From positions 9,542 through 73,541 of the forward strand of contig NZ_LMQW01000007.1 in NCBI RefSeq assembly GCF_001425485.1: a stretch of 64,000 bases of DNA, written 5' to 3'. The notes beneath the pieces are model-generated. The model saw only the letters and a program-made list of their open reading frames with translations. It had not been told where the DNA came from and made no database searches. The translations under genes were made by a program, and so were the position numbers. Source of the stretch: Aureimonas sp. Leaf427. Its GTDB lineage: Bacteria > Pseudomonadota > Alphaproteobacteria > Rhizobiales > Rhizobiaceae. Numbering within the stretch: the first letter of the stretch is position 1; each line of letters begins with the position of its first letter. Positions 7,788 to 18,274 of this stretch are shown piece after piece.

Positions 7788-8109
7788 GAGACCTCGCCAC
7801 TCTCGAGTTCGCGCCATCCGAAGGGCGCGCCGGGCTTGTTTTGCGGCTGTCCTTCGACGGCCCGACCCCAAGCGTCTCATGAATTAGGGGAGGCGGCAAA
7901 AGCTTTTCAAGCGCAGGCCGTGCGTTCGAAGATGCGTCCAGCTTGGCGACAGGCCGGGCGAAGGGCTAACTCGTCAGGACATCGGAGCGTCTTCCGTGCG
8001 TCTTTCGGGACGGCGTGACCTTCGGAGGTTTCGACGGGTCAGGGCCTGCCGGATGGGCTGCAACCGACCGTTTGGCTTCGCCTCTTCGGTTGTGAAACCG
8101 GGAAGCGCC
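7788..8109. other. Intergenic region without a gene
   Basis: About 320 bases between the DUF2794 start and the DUF1223 stop, both on the minus strand. No ORF with convincing protein features. Near the DUF1223 stop an AACCGA/TCGGTT inverted repeat with a long loop could be part of a weak terminator. It probably carries the DUF2794 promoter, which I could not pinpoint. Confidence 0.5.
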
Positions 8110-8880
8110 TCAGAATTCGATCGCGGCGGCGGCGAGGATCGGGCCGGGCTGGCCGCCTTCGGTGACGCTCTGGAGGATCGCCGCGCAGCCGATCTTCGTG
8201 GCGGGATCGGGCTTCAGCGCCGCCAGGGGAATTTCGGTCTCCATCGGCTTGTCCGAGCCCATGCCGAGGATGCGCCAGTCGCGCACGGCATGGCTGTCGA
8301 TGAGGGTGAGGCCCTTGTTCTCGCCACGCTCGACGGGCGTCTCGGTCGTCTCGGTGAAGGTCACGAGCATGAGGACCGTCGTGGAGCCGGGGCCGCCCGA
8401 GCCGTTCTCGACGCCGACGCGCAGGCGTTTTCCGTCGACCGAGAGCGTCAGCAGCGCCGGCGAGGGCTGGAGGCTCGTCTCGGCCAGCGCCTTGCGGATG
8501 TCGTCCTCGCGCGAGCCGATGGCGCCGCGCCGCCCGTTCACCACCATTTGCGGCGTGTAGATGCCGCCCTTGCCCAGCGCCTTGGCATAGGCGCGTTGGC
8601 GCTCGGTGTTCTCGCGCGAGCCATGCGTGTCCTGCCAGCCGATATAGTCCCAGTAGTCGACGTGATAGGCGAGCGCGACGAGGCGGGAATCCTCGGAGAG
8701 GCGGGTCAGCAGCTTGTCGGCGGTCGGGCAGGAGGAGCAGCCCTGGCTGGTGAAGAGCTCGACGACGCCGGTCACGTCGCGGCTCGTCACGCTGCGCTCC
8801 TCGCTCGCCACGACCGGGCGAGCGGCGAGGATCGCGATGAACGCGGTCGCGACCAGGAGGGCCGGATGAAGGTCGGTCAC
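8110..8880 (-). CDS. DUF1223 thioredoxin-like exported protein
   Basis: About 256 residues. The core has GVVELFTSQGCSSCPTADKLL, a thioredoxin-fold CxxC site, followed by VALAYHVDYWDYIGWQDTHG and IYTPQMVVNG, the hallmark strings of DUF1223. The proposed GTG start at 8880 gives a signal peptide (TDLHPALLVATAFIAILAARPVVAS), so the protein is probably periplasmic; an upstream ATG at 9102 would add about 74 residues before that segment and is unlikely. Role unproven: a periplasmic thiol-disulfide function is suggested by the CxxC. The gene lies downstream of acnA on the same strand, separated by a strong hairpin. Confidence 0.82.
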   Translation of the reverse strand: MTDLHPALLVATAFIAILAARPVVASEERSVTSRDVTGVVELFTSQGCSSCPTADKLLTRLSEDSRLVALAYHVDYWDYIGWQDTHGSRENTERQRAYAKALGKGGIYTPQMVVNGRRGAIGSREDDIRKALAETSLQPSPALLTLSVDGKRLRVGVENGSGGPGSTTVLMLVTFTETTETPVERGENKGLTLIDSHAVRDWRILGMGSDKPMETEIPLAALKPDPATKIGCAAILQSVTEGGQPGPILAAAAIEF

Positions 8881-9086
8881 GACGGGTGCCCTCGAACGGA
8901 TCGCGGCATCGCCGGGCGCCGCGGGGTGGCGCGCGTCGGTGCACGCCGTCCCCCCACCGCTTCGGCTGAGCGAATGAGCCCGGACGCTAGAGAGGCGCGG
9001 CCACAACAACCAGTCACTTCCCCTTGAAAGCCGCGCGAAGGTTGCGCCGAACGAGGCTCCTTCTGTGGAACTTCGGCCCGAAACGC

Positions 9087-9115
9087 AACCGGCCGGGGAC
9101 ATGCCCCGGCCGGTT
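9087..9115 (-). terminator. Hairpin after acnA
   Basis: A perfect 12-bp inverted repeat (AACCGGCCGGGG / CCCCGGCCGGTT) with a 5-base loop, 20 bases past the acnA stop. Only a short T-stretch (gcgttt) follows on the acnA strand, so it may act as an mRNA 3' stabiliser as much as a terminator. Confidence 0.6.
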
Positions 9116-9134
9116 CCCGATGTCGAAGCCGCGA

Positions 9135-11891
<2,757 letters not shown>

Positions 11892-12281
11892 GGAGGATGG
11901 TTCCTTCTCGGACCTTGCCGTCGATCCCCAAAGGCGAACGAAACTCTCTAGCGCGAACGCGCCCGAAAGATGCGGGTACGACCATTTCCGCCCGTCCGCC
12001 CCGATCCCCGCCGGTGCCGGGCGAGGGTTCATGGGGTCGGCGCTGATTTCACTCCACCCCGGTCGCTGGCGTGGCCGCGGTCCTTATAGGCAAGTTTGTA
12101 ACGCCTATAAAGGGCATCGCCGTGCGGTGCGGGAGGAATCCGTCGACATGGCAAGCGCCGCGTAAGCCTTTTGCGCCGAACCGGCCGCGCCGGGCGGGCG
12201 AGACTGGACTGAGGGCCCCGCGATCTGCCATCTGTCCGGCATGACGACGCTCGTGTGCCGCTTCTTCGAAAGTCCGTCCGC
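11892..12281. promoter_or_regulatory. acnA/ccmA divergent control region with palindrome at 12084-12110
   Basis: The 390-base gap has no gene. At 12084-12110 lies a perfect inverted repeat, TTATAGGC, 11-base spacer, GCCTATAA, flanked by CC and (A)GG. The outer TATA-like arms could form back-to-back -10 elements, or the repeat could be an operator for one or both genes. It does not fit the iron-responsive Irr or RirA sites as I know them. Regulator unknown. Confidence 0.4.
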
Positions 12282-12980
12282 ATGACGATTCGGCTGTCGG
12301 TGCGCGGCCTCCTCGTCGCGCGCGGGGCCGAGCGGATCGCCGGGCCGCTCGACATCGACGTGTCCTCCGGCGAGGCGCTCGTCGTCACCGGCGAGAACGG
12401 GGCGGGCAAGTCGACGCTGCTGCGCACGCTGGCCGGGCTCCTGCCCGCCGGCGGCGGCACGATCCGCGTTGCGGGCGCGCTCGGGCCGGACGGCGAGCCG
12501 GCGCGGGGCCTTGCCGAGGTCGCTCATTATCTCGGGCACCGAAACGCGATGAAGGCGGGGCTGACCGTCGGCGCCAATCTCGACTTCTGGCGGCGCTTTC
12601 TCGGGGGCGCCGAGGGTCTCTCGACGCGGGAGGCGCTGGAGGCGGTCGGGCTTTCCGGGGCGGAGCGCTCGCCCTTCGGCTATCTTTCGGCCGGCCAGCA
12701 GCGCCGCGCCTCGATCGCGCGGCTTCTCGTCGCCCGGCGCCCGGCCTGGATTCTCGACGAGCCGACCGGCGCGCTGGACGCGGCCTCGCAAGCCCTCTTC
12801 GCCGGGCTCCTCGCGCACCATCTCGAAGCCGGCGGGCTTCTCGTCGCGGCGACGCACCAGCCGCTCGGCATCGAGGCTCTAGAGCTTCGGCTGGAGCGGC
12901 GGCGGACGGCCCTTTCGGGGGCGGAGGCCGGTCCGGGCATCGCGGATGCCGATCTGGCCGCCGCCGAGGGCTGGTCGTGA
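12282..12980 (+). CDS. ccmA: Heme exporter ATP-binding protein CcmA
   Basis: A 232-residue ABC ATPase of the system I cytochrome c maturation machinery. With CcmB and CcmC it forms the complex that releases holo-CcmE for heme delivery in the periplasm. Walker A is GENGAGKST (37-45), the signature YLSAGQQRRASIARLL, Walker B AWILDEPTGALD, and the H-loop ATHQPL. ATG 12282 gives the family-typical MTIRLSVRGL; nine extra in-frame codons upstream were not used. It opens a tightly packed operon: the ccmB GTG overlaps its stop codon. Confidence 0.95.
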   Translation: MTIRLSVRGLLVARGAERIAGPLDIDVSSGEALVVTGENGAGKSTLLRTLAGLLPAGGGTIRVAGALGPDGEPARGLAEVAHYLGHRNAMKAGLTVGANLDFWRRFLGGAEGLSTREALEAVGLSGAERSPFGYLSAGQQRRASIARLLVARRPAWILDEPTGALDAASQALFAGLLAHHLEAGGLLVAATHQPLGIEALELRLERRRTALSGAEAGPGIADADLAAAEGWS

Positions 12981-13636
12981 GGGCGATCTTCGCGCGGGAC
13001 CTGCGCATCGCCTTCGCCGGTGGCGGCGGGGCGGCGACGGGGCTGATCTTCTTCCTCGCCGTGATCGCGACCATTCCCTTCGGCGTCGGCCCCGATCTGA
13101 AGCTCCTCTCGCGGATCGGCCCCGCCATCCTCTGGATCGGCGCGCTCCTCTCCGCGCTTCTCACCCTCGACCGCCTGTTCCAGGCCGACCGGGAGGACGG
13201 CACGCTCGACCTCCTGCAGATGGGGGGCACGCCGATGCCGCTGGTCGTGCTCGCCAAATGCGCCGCGCTCTGGACGGCCAGCTCGCTGCCGCTGGTCCTG
13301 GCCGCGCCGCCGCTCGGCCTGCTCCTCGGGCTCGAGCCGCAGGCCGGGGCGGCGGTCGCGCTGACGCTTCTCGTCGGCACGCCCGCCATCGCCTTCATCG
13401 GCGCGGTCGGGGCGGCGGTCGCGGTCGCCCTGCCGCGCGGCGGGCTGCTCGTCTCCGTGCTCGTCCTGCCGCTGGCGATCCCGGTGCTGATCTTCGGCGT
13501 CTCGGCGAGCTACGGCGCGCTGAACGATCCCGATCCCTTCCTGCCGCCGCTCATGATCCTCGGCGCCCTCACGCTCATCTTCGCCGTCGTCGGGCCGCTG
13601 GCGGCGGGGGCCGTCCTGAAGGGCGGGGGCGATTGA
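12977..13636 (+). CDS. ccmB: Heme exporter permease CcmB
   Basis: 219 residues, about six transmembrane helices (for instance ATGLIFFLAVIATIPFGVG and VLVLPLAIPVLIFGVSA), the expected length for CcmB. The FQADREDGTLDLL segment after the second helix is characteristic. The start is GTG at 12977, overlapping the ccmA TGA as GTGA, so translation is probably coupled. It is the membrane partner of CcmA in the CcmABCD complex. Confidence 0.94.
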   Translation: MRAIFARDLRIAFAGGGGAATGLIFFLAVIATIPFGVGPDLKLLSRIGPAILWIGALLSALLTLDRLFQADREDGTLDLLQMGGTPMPLVVLAKCAALWTASSLPLVLAAPPLGLLLGLEPQAGAAVALTLLVGTPAIAFIGAVGAAVAVALPRGGLLVSVLVLPLAIPVLIFGVSASYGALNDPDPFLPPLMILGALTLIFAVVGPLAAGAVLKGGGD

Positions 13637-13727
13637 GACGAAGGCCGGGCGGGGGGCGACGAAAGTGGCAGGGCGGATGACGAAATGGGCATTTGCCCGT
13701 CTTTCGGAGAGATTCTAGACTGGGGTC

Positions 13728-14483
13728 ATGAGCGATCTCTCCGCGACGCGGGGGCGGTTCTCCGTCCTCGCCAATCCCTCCCGCTTCCTGGAGCTGTCCG
13801 GGGCCTTGCAGCCCTGGCTCTACGCTCTGGCGGCGCTGGCGCTCGCCGGCGGTCTGGGGCTCGGGCTCCTCGCGCCCGAGGACTACCAGCAGGGCTCGAC
13901 GGTGCGCATCATGTTCATCCACGTGCCCTTCGCCTGGCTCTCCATGATGATCTGGACCGTCATGACGGCCTCGGCGCTCGGCACGCTCGTCTGGCGCCAT
14001 CCGCTGGCCGATGTCGCGGTGAAGGCGGCGGCGCCGATCGGGGCCGTGTTCACGGCGCTGGCGCTCCTCACCGGCTCGATCTGGGGCCGGCCCATGTGGG
14101 GCACCTGGTGGGTCTGGGACGCGCGGCTGACCTCGGTCTTCATCCTCTTCCTCATGTATCTCGGCCTGATCGCGCTGACGCGAGCGCTTTCCGATCCCGG
14201 CCGCTCGGCCAAGCCCGCCGCGATCCTCGTCCTCGTCGGCTTCATCAACATCCCGATCATCAAGTTCTCGGTCGACTGGTGGAACACGCTGCACCAGCCG
14301 GCGAGCGTTCTGCGCGCGGACGGCCCGACCATGCCGGCCGCCTATCTCTGGCCGCTTCTGGTCTCGGCGATCGGCTTCTCGCTTCTCTTCTTCGCGCTGC
14401 ATCTCAGCGCCATGCGGACCGAAATCCTGCGCCGGCGCGTCGCCGCGCTGACGCGGCTGGCCCTACGCCAGACGGAAGGCTGA
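13728..14483 (+). CDS. ccmC: Heme exporter protein CcmC
   Basis: 251 residues with six predicted membrane helices. The periplasmic tryptophan-rich WWD heme-handling motif is seen as WGTWWVWDARLTS near residue 124-136, and the conserved histidines are plausible in MFIHVPFAWLSMM and WWNTLHQPASV. CcmC passes heme to CcmE. It follows ccmB after 91 bases, a slightly longer gap than elsewhere in the operon, and is followed by ccmD after 4 bases. Confidence 0.95.
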   Translation: MSDLSATRGRFSVLANPSRFLELSGALQPWLYALAALALAGGLGLGLLAPEDYQQGSTVRIMFIHVPFAWLSMMIWTVMTASALGTLVWRHPLADVAVKAAAPIGAVFTALALLTGSIWGRPMWGTWWVWDARLTSVFILFLMYLGLIALTRALSDPGRSAKPAAILVLVGFINIPIIKFSVDWWNTLHQPASVLRADGPTMPAAYLWPLLVSAIGFSLLFFALHLSAMRTEILRRRVAALTRLALRQTEG

Positions 14484-14487
14484 TCCG

Positions 14488-14658
14488 ATGCAGAGCGATT
14501 ATGCGGCCTTCATCCTCGCCGCCTACGGGCTTTCCGTCCTGGCGCTGGCCGGGATCGGGGCCTGGGTCTTCCTCGACGGGCGCTCGGTGCGCGCCGAGCT
14601 GAAGGCGCTGGAAGCGCGCGGCCTGCGCAGAAGGTCGGACCGGGAGCCGGCGCGATGA
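14488..14658 (+). CDS. ccmD: Heme exporter protein CcmD (small)
   Basis: A 56-residue protein missed by length cut-offs, translated directly: MQSDYAAFILAAYGLSVLAL and a single membrane helix through AGIGAWVFLDGRSV, then a basic tail. The SDYAAFILAAYGLS opening and the size are typical of CcmD, which holds CcmABC and CcmE together. It starts 4 bases after ccmC and its stop overlaps the ccmG start as ATGA. Confidence 0.9.
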   Translation: MQSDYAAFILAAYGLSVLALAGIGAWVFLDGRSVRAELKALEARGLRRRSDREPAR

Positions 14659-15260
14659 GCGGAGACGCTCATCCGGCCGACGCAGCGCCCCGCCGCCGCT
14701 CCTGGCTGGCGGCGCTGCCGGTGCTGATCTTCGCGGGGCTCGCCGGCATCTTCCTCTACCAGCTCGTCTCCGGCCACGACCCGCAGGAAATCCCCTCCGC
14801 CCTCATCGGCGCCAAGGCCCCCGCGACGAGCCTGCCGCCCCTCGATGGCCTCGTCTCGGCGACGGGTGCGCCGGTGCCGGGGCTCGATCTCGCCCAAGGC
14901 GACGGGCGCCCGACGCTCGTCAACGTCTTCGCCTCCTGGTGCGGGCCCTGCCGGCTGGAGCATCCGTTTCTGCTCGGCATCGCGCGCGATCCACGGGTCC
15001 GCCTCGTCGGCATCAACTACAAGGACAAGCCGGAAAACGCCCGGCGCTTCCTCGGCGATCTCGGCAATCCCTACGCCGCCGTCGGCACCGACGTCTCCGG
15101 GCGCGCGGGCATCGACTGGGGCGTCTACGGCGTGCCCGAGACCTTCCTCGTCGCCGCGGACGGCACGATCCTCTGGAAGCAGACGGGTCCGTTCTCCGAA
15201 AAGGACGTGGCGGAGAAGCTGGAGCCGGCGATCGCGCGGGCGGTGGCGGGCGGGGGATAA
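14655..15260 (+). CDS. ccmG: Periplasmic thioredoxin CcmG/DsbE
   Basis: 201 residues. A single N-terminal membrane anchor (about 19-37, WLAALPVLIFAGLAGIFLYQ) precedes a thioredoxin domain with the redox site WCGPC at 95-99 in FASWCGPCRLEHP. It also has the acidic NYKDKPENARRFL segment and cis-proline loop GVYGVPETFLV seen in CcmG. It keeps apocytochrome CxxCH or CcmH thiols reduced before heme ligation. Last gene of the ccmABCDG operon; ccmE, ccmF, ccmH and ccmI are not in this window. Confidence 0.94.
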   Translation: MSGDAHPADAAPRRRSWLAALPVLIFAGLAGIFLYQLVSGHDPQEIPSALIGAKAPATSLPPLDGLVSATGAPVPGLDLAQGDGRPTLVNVFASWCGPCRLEHPFLLGIARDPRVRLVGINYKDKPENARRFLGDLGNPYAAVGTDVSGRAGIDWGVYGVPETFLVAADGTILWKQTGPFSEKDVAEKLEPAIARAVAGGG

Positions 15261-15338
15261 GGGCCCGCCCTTCGGCTTTACGGCGCGCCGAGGACGGGTC
15301 AAGATGCCAGGATCGCCATCGGGTTTCAGGACGCTGCC

Positions 15339-15641
15339 ATGAGCCAGCAACGCACACTCCGCATGGACGACCGGTTCGATCGCTTCATCGACGAACGGGC
15401 TGGAAGCGATGATTATGAAACGGCGGAGGATGTCGTCAGGGCCGGTCTACGACTTCTGGAAGAGCAGGAAGACGAGATGAAACAGCTCCGCATCGCGTTC
15501 GGCGAGCACGCAGGCCCGGCCTTGTCGCTCGAAGAGGTCCGTCAGGCGATTCGGGATGGAGAGGCGAGCGGCGAGGCGGGGCCGCTCGATGTCGATGCCA
15601 TGTTCGAGGAGATCGTCGCCGAGGCCGAAGCGCGTCGGTGA
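15339..15641 (+). CDS. parD: ParD-family antitoxin
   Basis: A 100-residue type II antitoxin. The N-terminal half (QRTLRMDDRFDRFIDER, then YETAEDVVRAGLRLLEEQE) is a ribbon-helix-helix DNA-binding domain; the C-terminal half is acidic and probably wraps the toxin. Its TGA overlaps the GTG start of the downstream ParE toxin, as in most parDE pairs. It should autoregulate the operon. The name rests on family pattern and pairing. Confidence 0.88.
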   Translation: MSQQRTLRMDDRFDRFIDERAGSDDYETAEDVVRAGLRLLEEQEDEMKQLRIAFGEHAGPALSLEEVRQAIRDGEASGEAGPLDVDAMFEEIVAEAEARR

Positions 15642-15931
15642 CGACGCCGATCTTCACGGATCTCGCGCAGCGCGATCTTCGCAGGGCCGCTGCTCAAAGT
15701 CTCAAGCTGTTCGGTCTTCGTCAGTCACGGCGCTATGTCGACCGGCTGACCAAGGGTGCCGATGCCCTCGCGCGGGACCCGCGAAGAGGCCACATCTTCG
15801 ATCCCGAGTTTCCGCATCACCGCCGTTTTCTCGTCGAAGCGCATTATCTGATCTACCGCCAGCGTCCGGACGGCGGCATCTTGATCGTGCGTATTCTCCA
15901 TTCCCGGATGAACCTCTCGTCCCATCTTTGA
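15638..15931 (+). CDS. parE: ParE-family toxin (RelE/ParE fold)
   Basis: 97 residues, GTG start overlapping the parD stop (GTGA). The pattern fits the RelE/ParE superfamily: FTDLAQRDLRRAAAQSLKLFG, ARDPRRGHIF, HHRRFLVEAHYLIYRQ and a closing ILIVRILHSRMN. Characterised ParE toxins inhibit DNA gyrase, but RelE-like relatives cleave mRNA and the two cannot be told apart here. All core strands appear intact, so the module could be active. It sits between ccmG and a NUDIX gene. Confidence 0.87.
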   Translation: MTTPIFTDLAQRDLRRAAAQSLKLFGLRQSRRYVDRLTKGADALARDPRRGHIFDPEFPHHRRFLVEAHYLIYRQRPDGGILIVRILHSRMNLSSHL

Positions 15932-15935
15932 GCCG

Positions 15936-16499
15936 ATGATCGAACCTTCCTTCTCCTTGCGCATACCCGACGGCGACGAGCACGAGCGGCGGGCCTGCGA
16001 CCATTGCGGCTTCGTCGTCTACGAGAACCCCAAGATCGTGGTCGGCTCGGTCGTGCGGCACGAGGGGCGCATTCTCCTCTGCCGGCGTGCGATCGAGCCT
16101 AGGGCCGGCTTCTGGACGATCCCGGCGGGCTACATGGAGCTCGGCGAGACGCCGGAGGAGGGCGCGATGCGCGAGGCGCGGGAGGAGGCGGGGGCGAAGC
16201 TCGTCATCCAGCGCCTGCTCGCGGTCTATTCCGTGCCGCGCATCAGCCAGGTTCAGCTGATCTATCGCGCGACGCTGGCCGATCCCGACATGGCTGCGGG
16301 GCCGGAGAGCCTGGAGATCGCGCTGTTTCGGCCGGAGGACATCCCTTTAGACGAGCTGGCCTTCCCGTCCGTGCACTGGGCGTTGAACCACGACGCGGAG
16401 GCCGAGGCCGGCGCCTCGCCCGTGCCCTTCGGCAATCCCGAGGGCTCGACGGGCGACCGGATGCCGGACGGCCGGCGGCTTGCGACCGAAGAGTTCTGA
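15936..16499 (+). CDS. NUDIX hydrolase
   Basis: 187 residues. The Nudix box occupies residues 65-87, starting GYMELGETPEEG and continuing MREAREEAGA with the REx2EE core intact. An N-terminal CDHCGFVVYENPKIV (21-35) with CxxC suggests the subgroup with a short zinc-ribbon-like start, as in ADP-ribose or NADH pyrophosphatase relatives. The enzyme probably cleaves a nucleoside diphosphate derivative, metal-dependent and cytoplasmic. It starts 4 bases after the parE stop, so it may be read through from the toxin operon. Confidence 0.9.
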   Translation: MIEPSFSLRIPDGDEHERRACDHCGFVVYENPKIVVGSVVRHEGRILLCRRAIEPRAGFWTIPAGYMELGETPEEGAMREAREEAGAKLVIQRLLAVYSVPRISQVQLIYRATLADPDMAAGPESLEIALFRPEDIPLDELAFPSVHWALNHDAEAEAGASPVPFGNPEGSTGDRMPDGRRLATEEF

Positions 16500-16555
16500 A
16501 CTCGCGCGGGCAGGTTTCACGGCGAGCCCGCCTGCTGACCCGCGCTTCTCGTCTC

Positions 16556-16583
16556 CACCGGAAGCCGCCTCCGGCCTCCGGTG
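16556..16583. terminator. Hairpin between convergent genes
   Basis: CACCGGA and TCCGGTG form a 7-bp inverted repeat around a 14-base GC-rich loop, between the convergent NUDIX and DUF533 genes. It could be a bidirectional terminator but has no T-run on either side. Confidence 0.3.
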
Positions 16584-16598
16584 CTTCCCCTCGGTCGG

Positions 16599-17426
16599 TC
16601 AGCCGGCGGCGGCTTCGTCTGCGGTGCGGCGGATTTCGGCGGTGAGGTCGGCGGGCAGGTTCAGCCGGGCGGCGAGCTGGTCGAGATAGGCCTTTTCGGC
16701 GGGATGGTCGGCGTCGATGGCGAGAACCGAGGCGGTGTAGACCTCCATCGCGGCCTCGGGCGTGCGGGCGCCTGCCACGAGATCGTCGATCGACAGGGGC
16801 TTTCGCATTTCGTCGACGACGAAGCCCTTCTCCTCCGCGTCGAGATCGAGGTCGTCGATGCGGCCGAAGATCGCCTCCTGCTCTTGCCTGTCGATATAGC
16901 CGTCGGCCTTGGCCGCCGCGATCATGGCGGAGAGCATGAGGCGGGCGCGGGCGTCCTCCTCGCCAGTGGGGAGGAAGGCGGTGCCGGCCGGCGCGGGCAG
17001 CTCGCCCGCGGCAGGCGCCGCGATGCGCGGCAGCGGGCTCGCGCCGGGAAGAGCGGGCGCGCCGGCATTGTTGGCCGCCCAGGTCTGATAGGCCTTGTAG
17101 GCGAGGCCCGCGACGATGGCCGCGCCGCCGAGCTTCAGGGCCGTGCCGCCCATCTTGCCGACGCCGCCCATCTTGCCGAGGCCCTTGCCCTTGAAGAGCT
17201 GCGAGGCGAGTCCGCCGGCCAGACCGCTGGTGAGAACGGAGGCGCCGTGGGTGCGGATGAGGCCGCCGATCTGGTCCTGCAGCGAGCCGCCGCCCGAACC
17301 GCCGCCAAGCCCGCCGAAACTGCCGCCCTGCGAGGACGGGGAGCCGAAGCCGGAGGGCCGGCCCTGGCCGCTCTGGCCGGATTGCGAGCCGAGGAACTGG
17401 CCGAGAAGCTTCTGGACGTCGAGCAT
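16599..17426 (-). CDS. DUF533 / TerB-like tellurite-resistance-family protein
   Basis: About 275 residues. The N-terminus (MLDVQKLLGQFLGS) leads into a long glycine/serine/glutamine-rich low-complexity stretch to about residue 60, then a glycine-rich hydrophobic segment, and a C-terminal helical domain (about 150-270) with LMLSAMIAAAKADGYIDRQE and DADHPAEKAYLDQLAARL, matching DUF533, which belongs to the TerB-like helical clan. The acidic DGYID residues resemble the TerB metal-binding pattern. Function in the cell is unknown. ATG 17426 is preferred over ATG 17489. Confidence 0.85.
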   Translation of the reverse strand: MLDVQKLLGQFLGSQSGQSGQGRPSGFGSPSSQGGSFGGLGGGSGGGSLQDQIGGLIRTHGASVLTSGLAGGLASQLFKGKGLGKMGGVGKMGGTALKLGGAAIVAGLAYKAYQTWAANNAGAPALPGASPLPRIAAPAAGELPAPAGTAFLPTGEEDARARLMLSAMIAAAKADGYIDRQEQEAIFGRIDDLDLDAEEKGFVVDEMRKPLSIDDLVAGARTPEAAMEVYTASVLAIDADHPAEKAYLDQLAARLNLPADLTAEIRRTADEAAAG

Positions 17427-17520
17427 GAAGGGTTCCGATCGCGAAAGTTGCGTTGTCCGGCATATCGGGATGCCGACGTGGCAGGACAATGCGCGTGCGG
17501 GCGATCGGCTCCGAGGGGCG

Positions 17521-18198
17521 TTACGGCTTGCCGCCCGTATAGTCCTTGATCAGCGGCTCGGTGGCGTGTCGCTTCAGGAGCGGGATCTGGAAGATCATGA
17601 AGATCATGGTGATGGGCATGGTCGCCCAGACCTTGAACCCCGCCCAGAAATCGGTCGAGAAGTTGCGCCAGACGACCTCGTTCATCGCGGCCATGACGAG
17701 AAAGAAGAGGCCCCAGCGCAGCGTCAGCTTGCGCCAGCCGGCATCGTCCAGCTTGAAGGCCTGCTCGAAGACGTAGCCGAGCAAAGCCTTGCCGAAGAAG
17801 AGCCCGCCGAGAAGGATGACCGCGAAGAGCGAGTTCACGATGGTCGGCTTCATCTTGATGAAGGTCTCGTTCTGAAGCCAGAGCGTCAGGAAGCCGAAGA
17901 CGACGACGAAGAGGCCGGAGACGAGCGGCATGATCGGCAGCGTGCGCGTCAGCGACCAGGAGACGGCGAGCGCGAGGACGGTCGCGGCCATGAAGAGGGC
18001 GGTCGCGATGAAGAGCGGCCCGCCGAGCTCGGCCAGCGTCGGGAAGCGCTGGGCCAGCCATTCGCCGCGCGAATTGGCGAAGAAGAAGACGACGAGAGGC
18101 CCGAGCTCCAGGGCGAACTTCAGAAGCGGGTTCATGTCCTTCTTCGCCCGCGCGGGTCCGGGAGCGTTCGGGCCGGGTTCGAGGATCGTCTCGGGCAT
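17521..18198 (-). CDS. YciB/IspZ intracellular septation-type membrane protein
   Basis: 225 residues with five or six membrane helices. Family strings: [20 protein letters not shown] near residue 25, [32 protein letters not shown] and [20 protein letters not shown]. Members (YciB, septation protein A) affect cell envelope and division in enterobacteria and Shigella. It follows ftsY on the same strand after 76 bases, a common rhizobial order, and may be co-transcribed with it. Confidence 0.93.
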   Translation of the reverse strand: MPETILEPGPNAPGPARAKKDMNPLLKFALELGPLVVFFFANSRGEWLAQRFPTLAELGGPLFIATALFMAATVLALAVSWSLTRTLPIMPLVSGLFVVVFGFLTLWLQNETFIKMKPTIVNSLFAVILLGGLFFGKALLGYVFEQAFKLDDAGWRKLTLRWGLFFLVMAAMNEVVWRNFSTDFWAGFKVWATMPITMIFMIFQIPLLKRHATEPLIKDYTGGKP

Positions 18199-18274
18199 GG
18201 ACTTTTGTTCCTATCCGCGGTCTCTTGGAGCCGGCTTGGACGGTCGATCGGCTTGAGGCGGGACCGGGCCCGTA

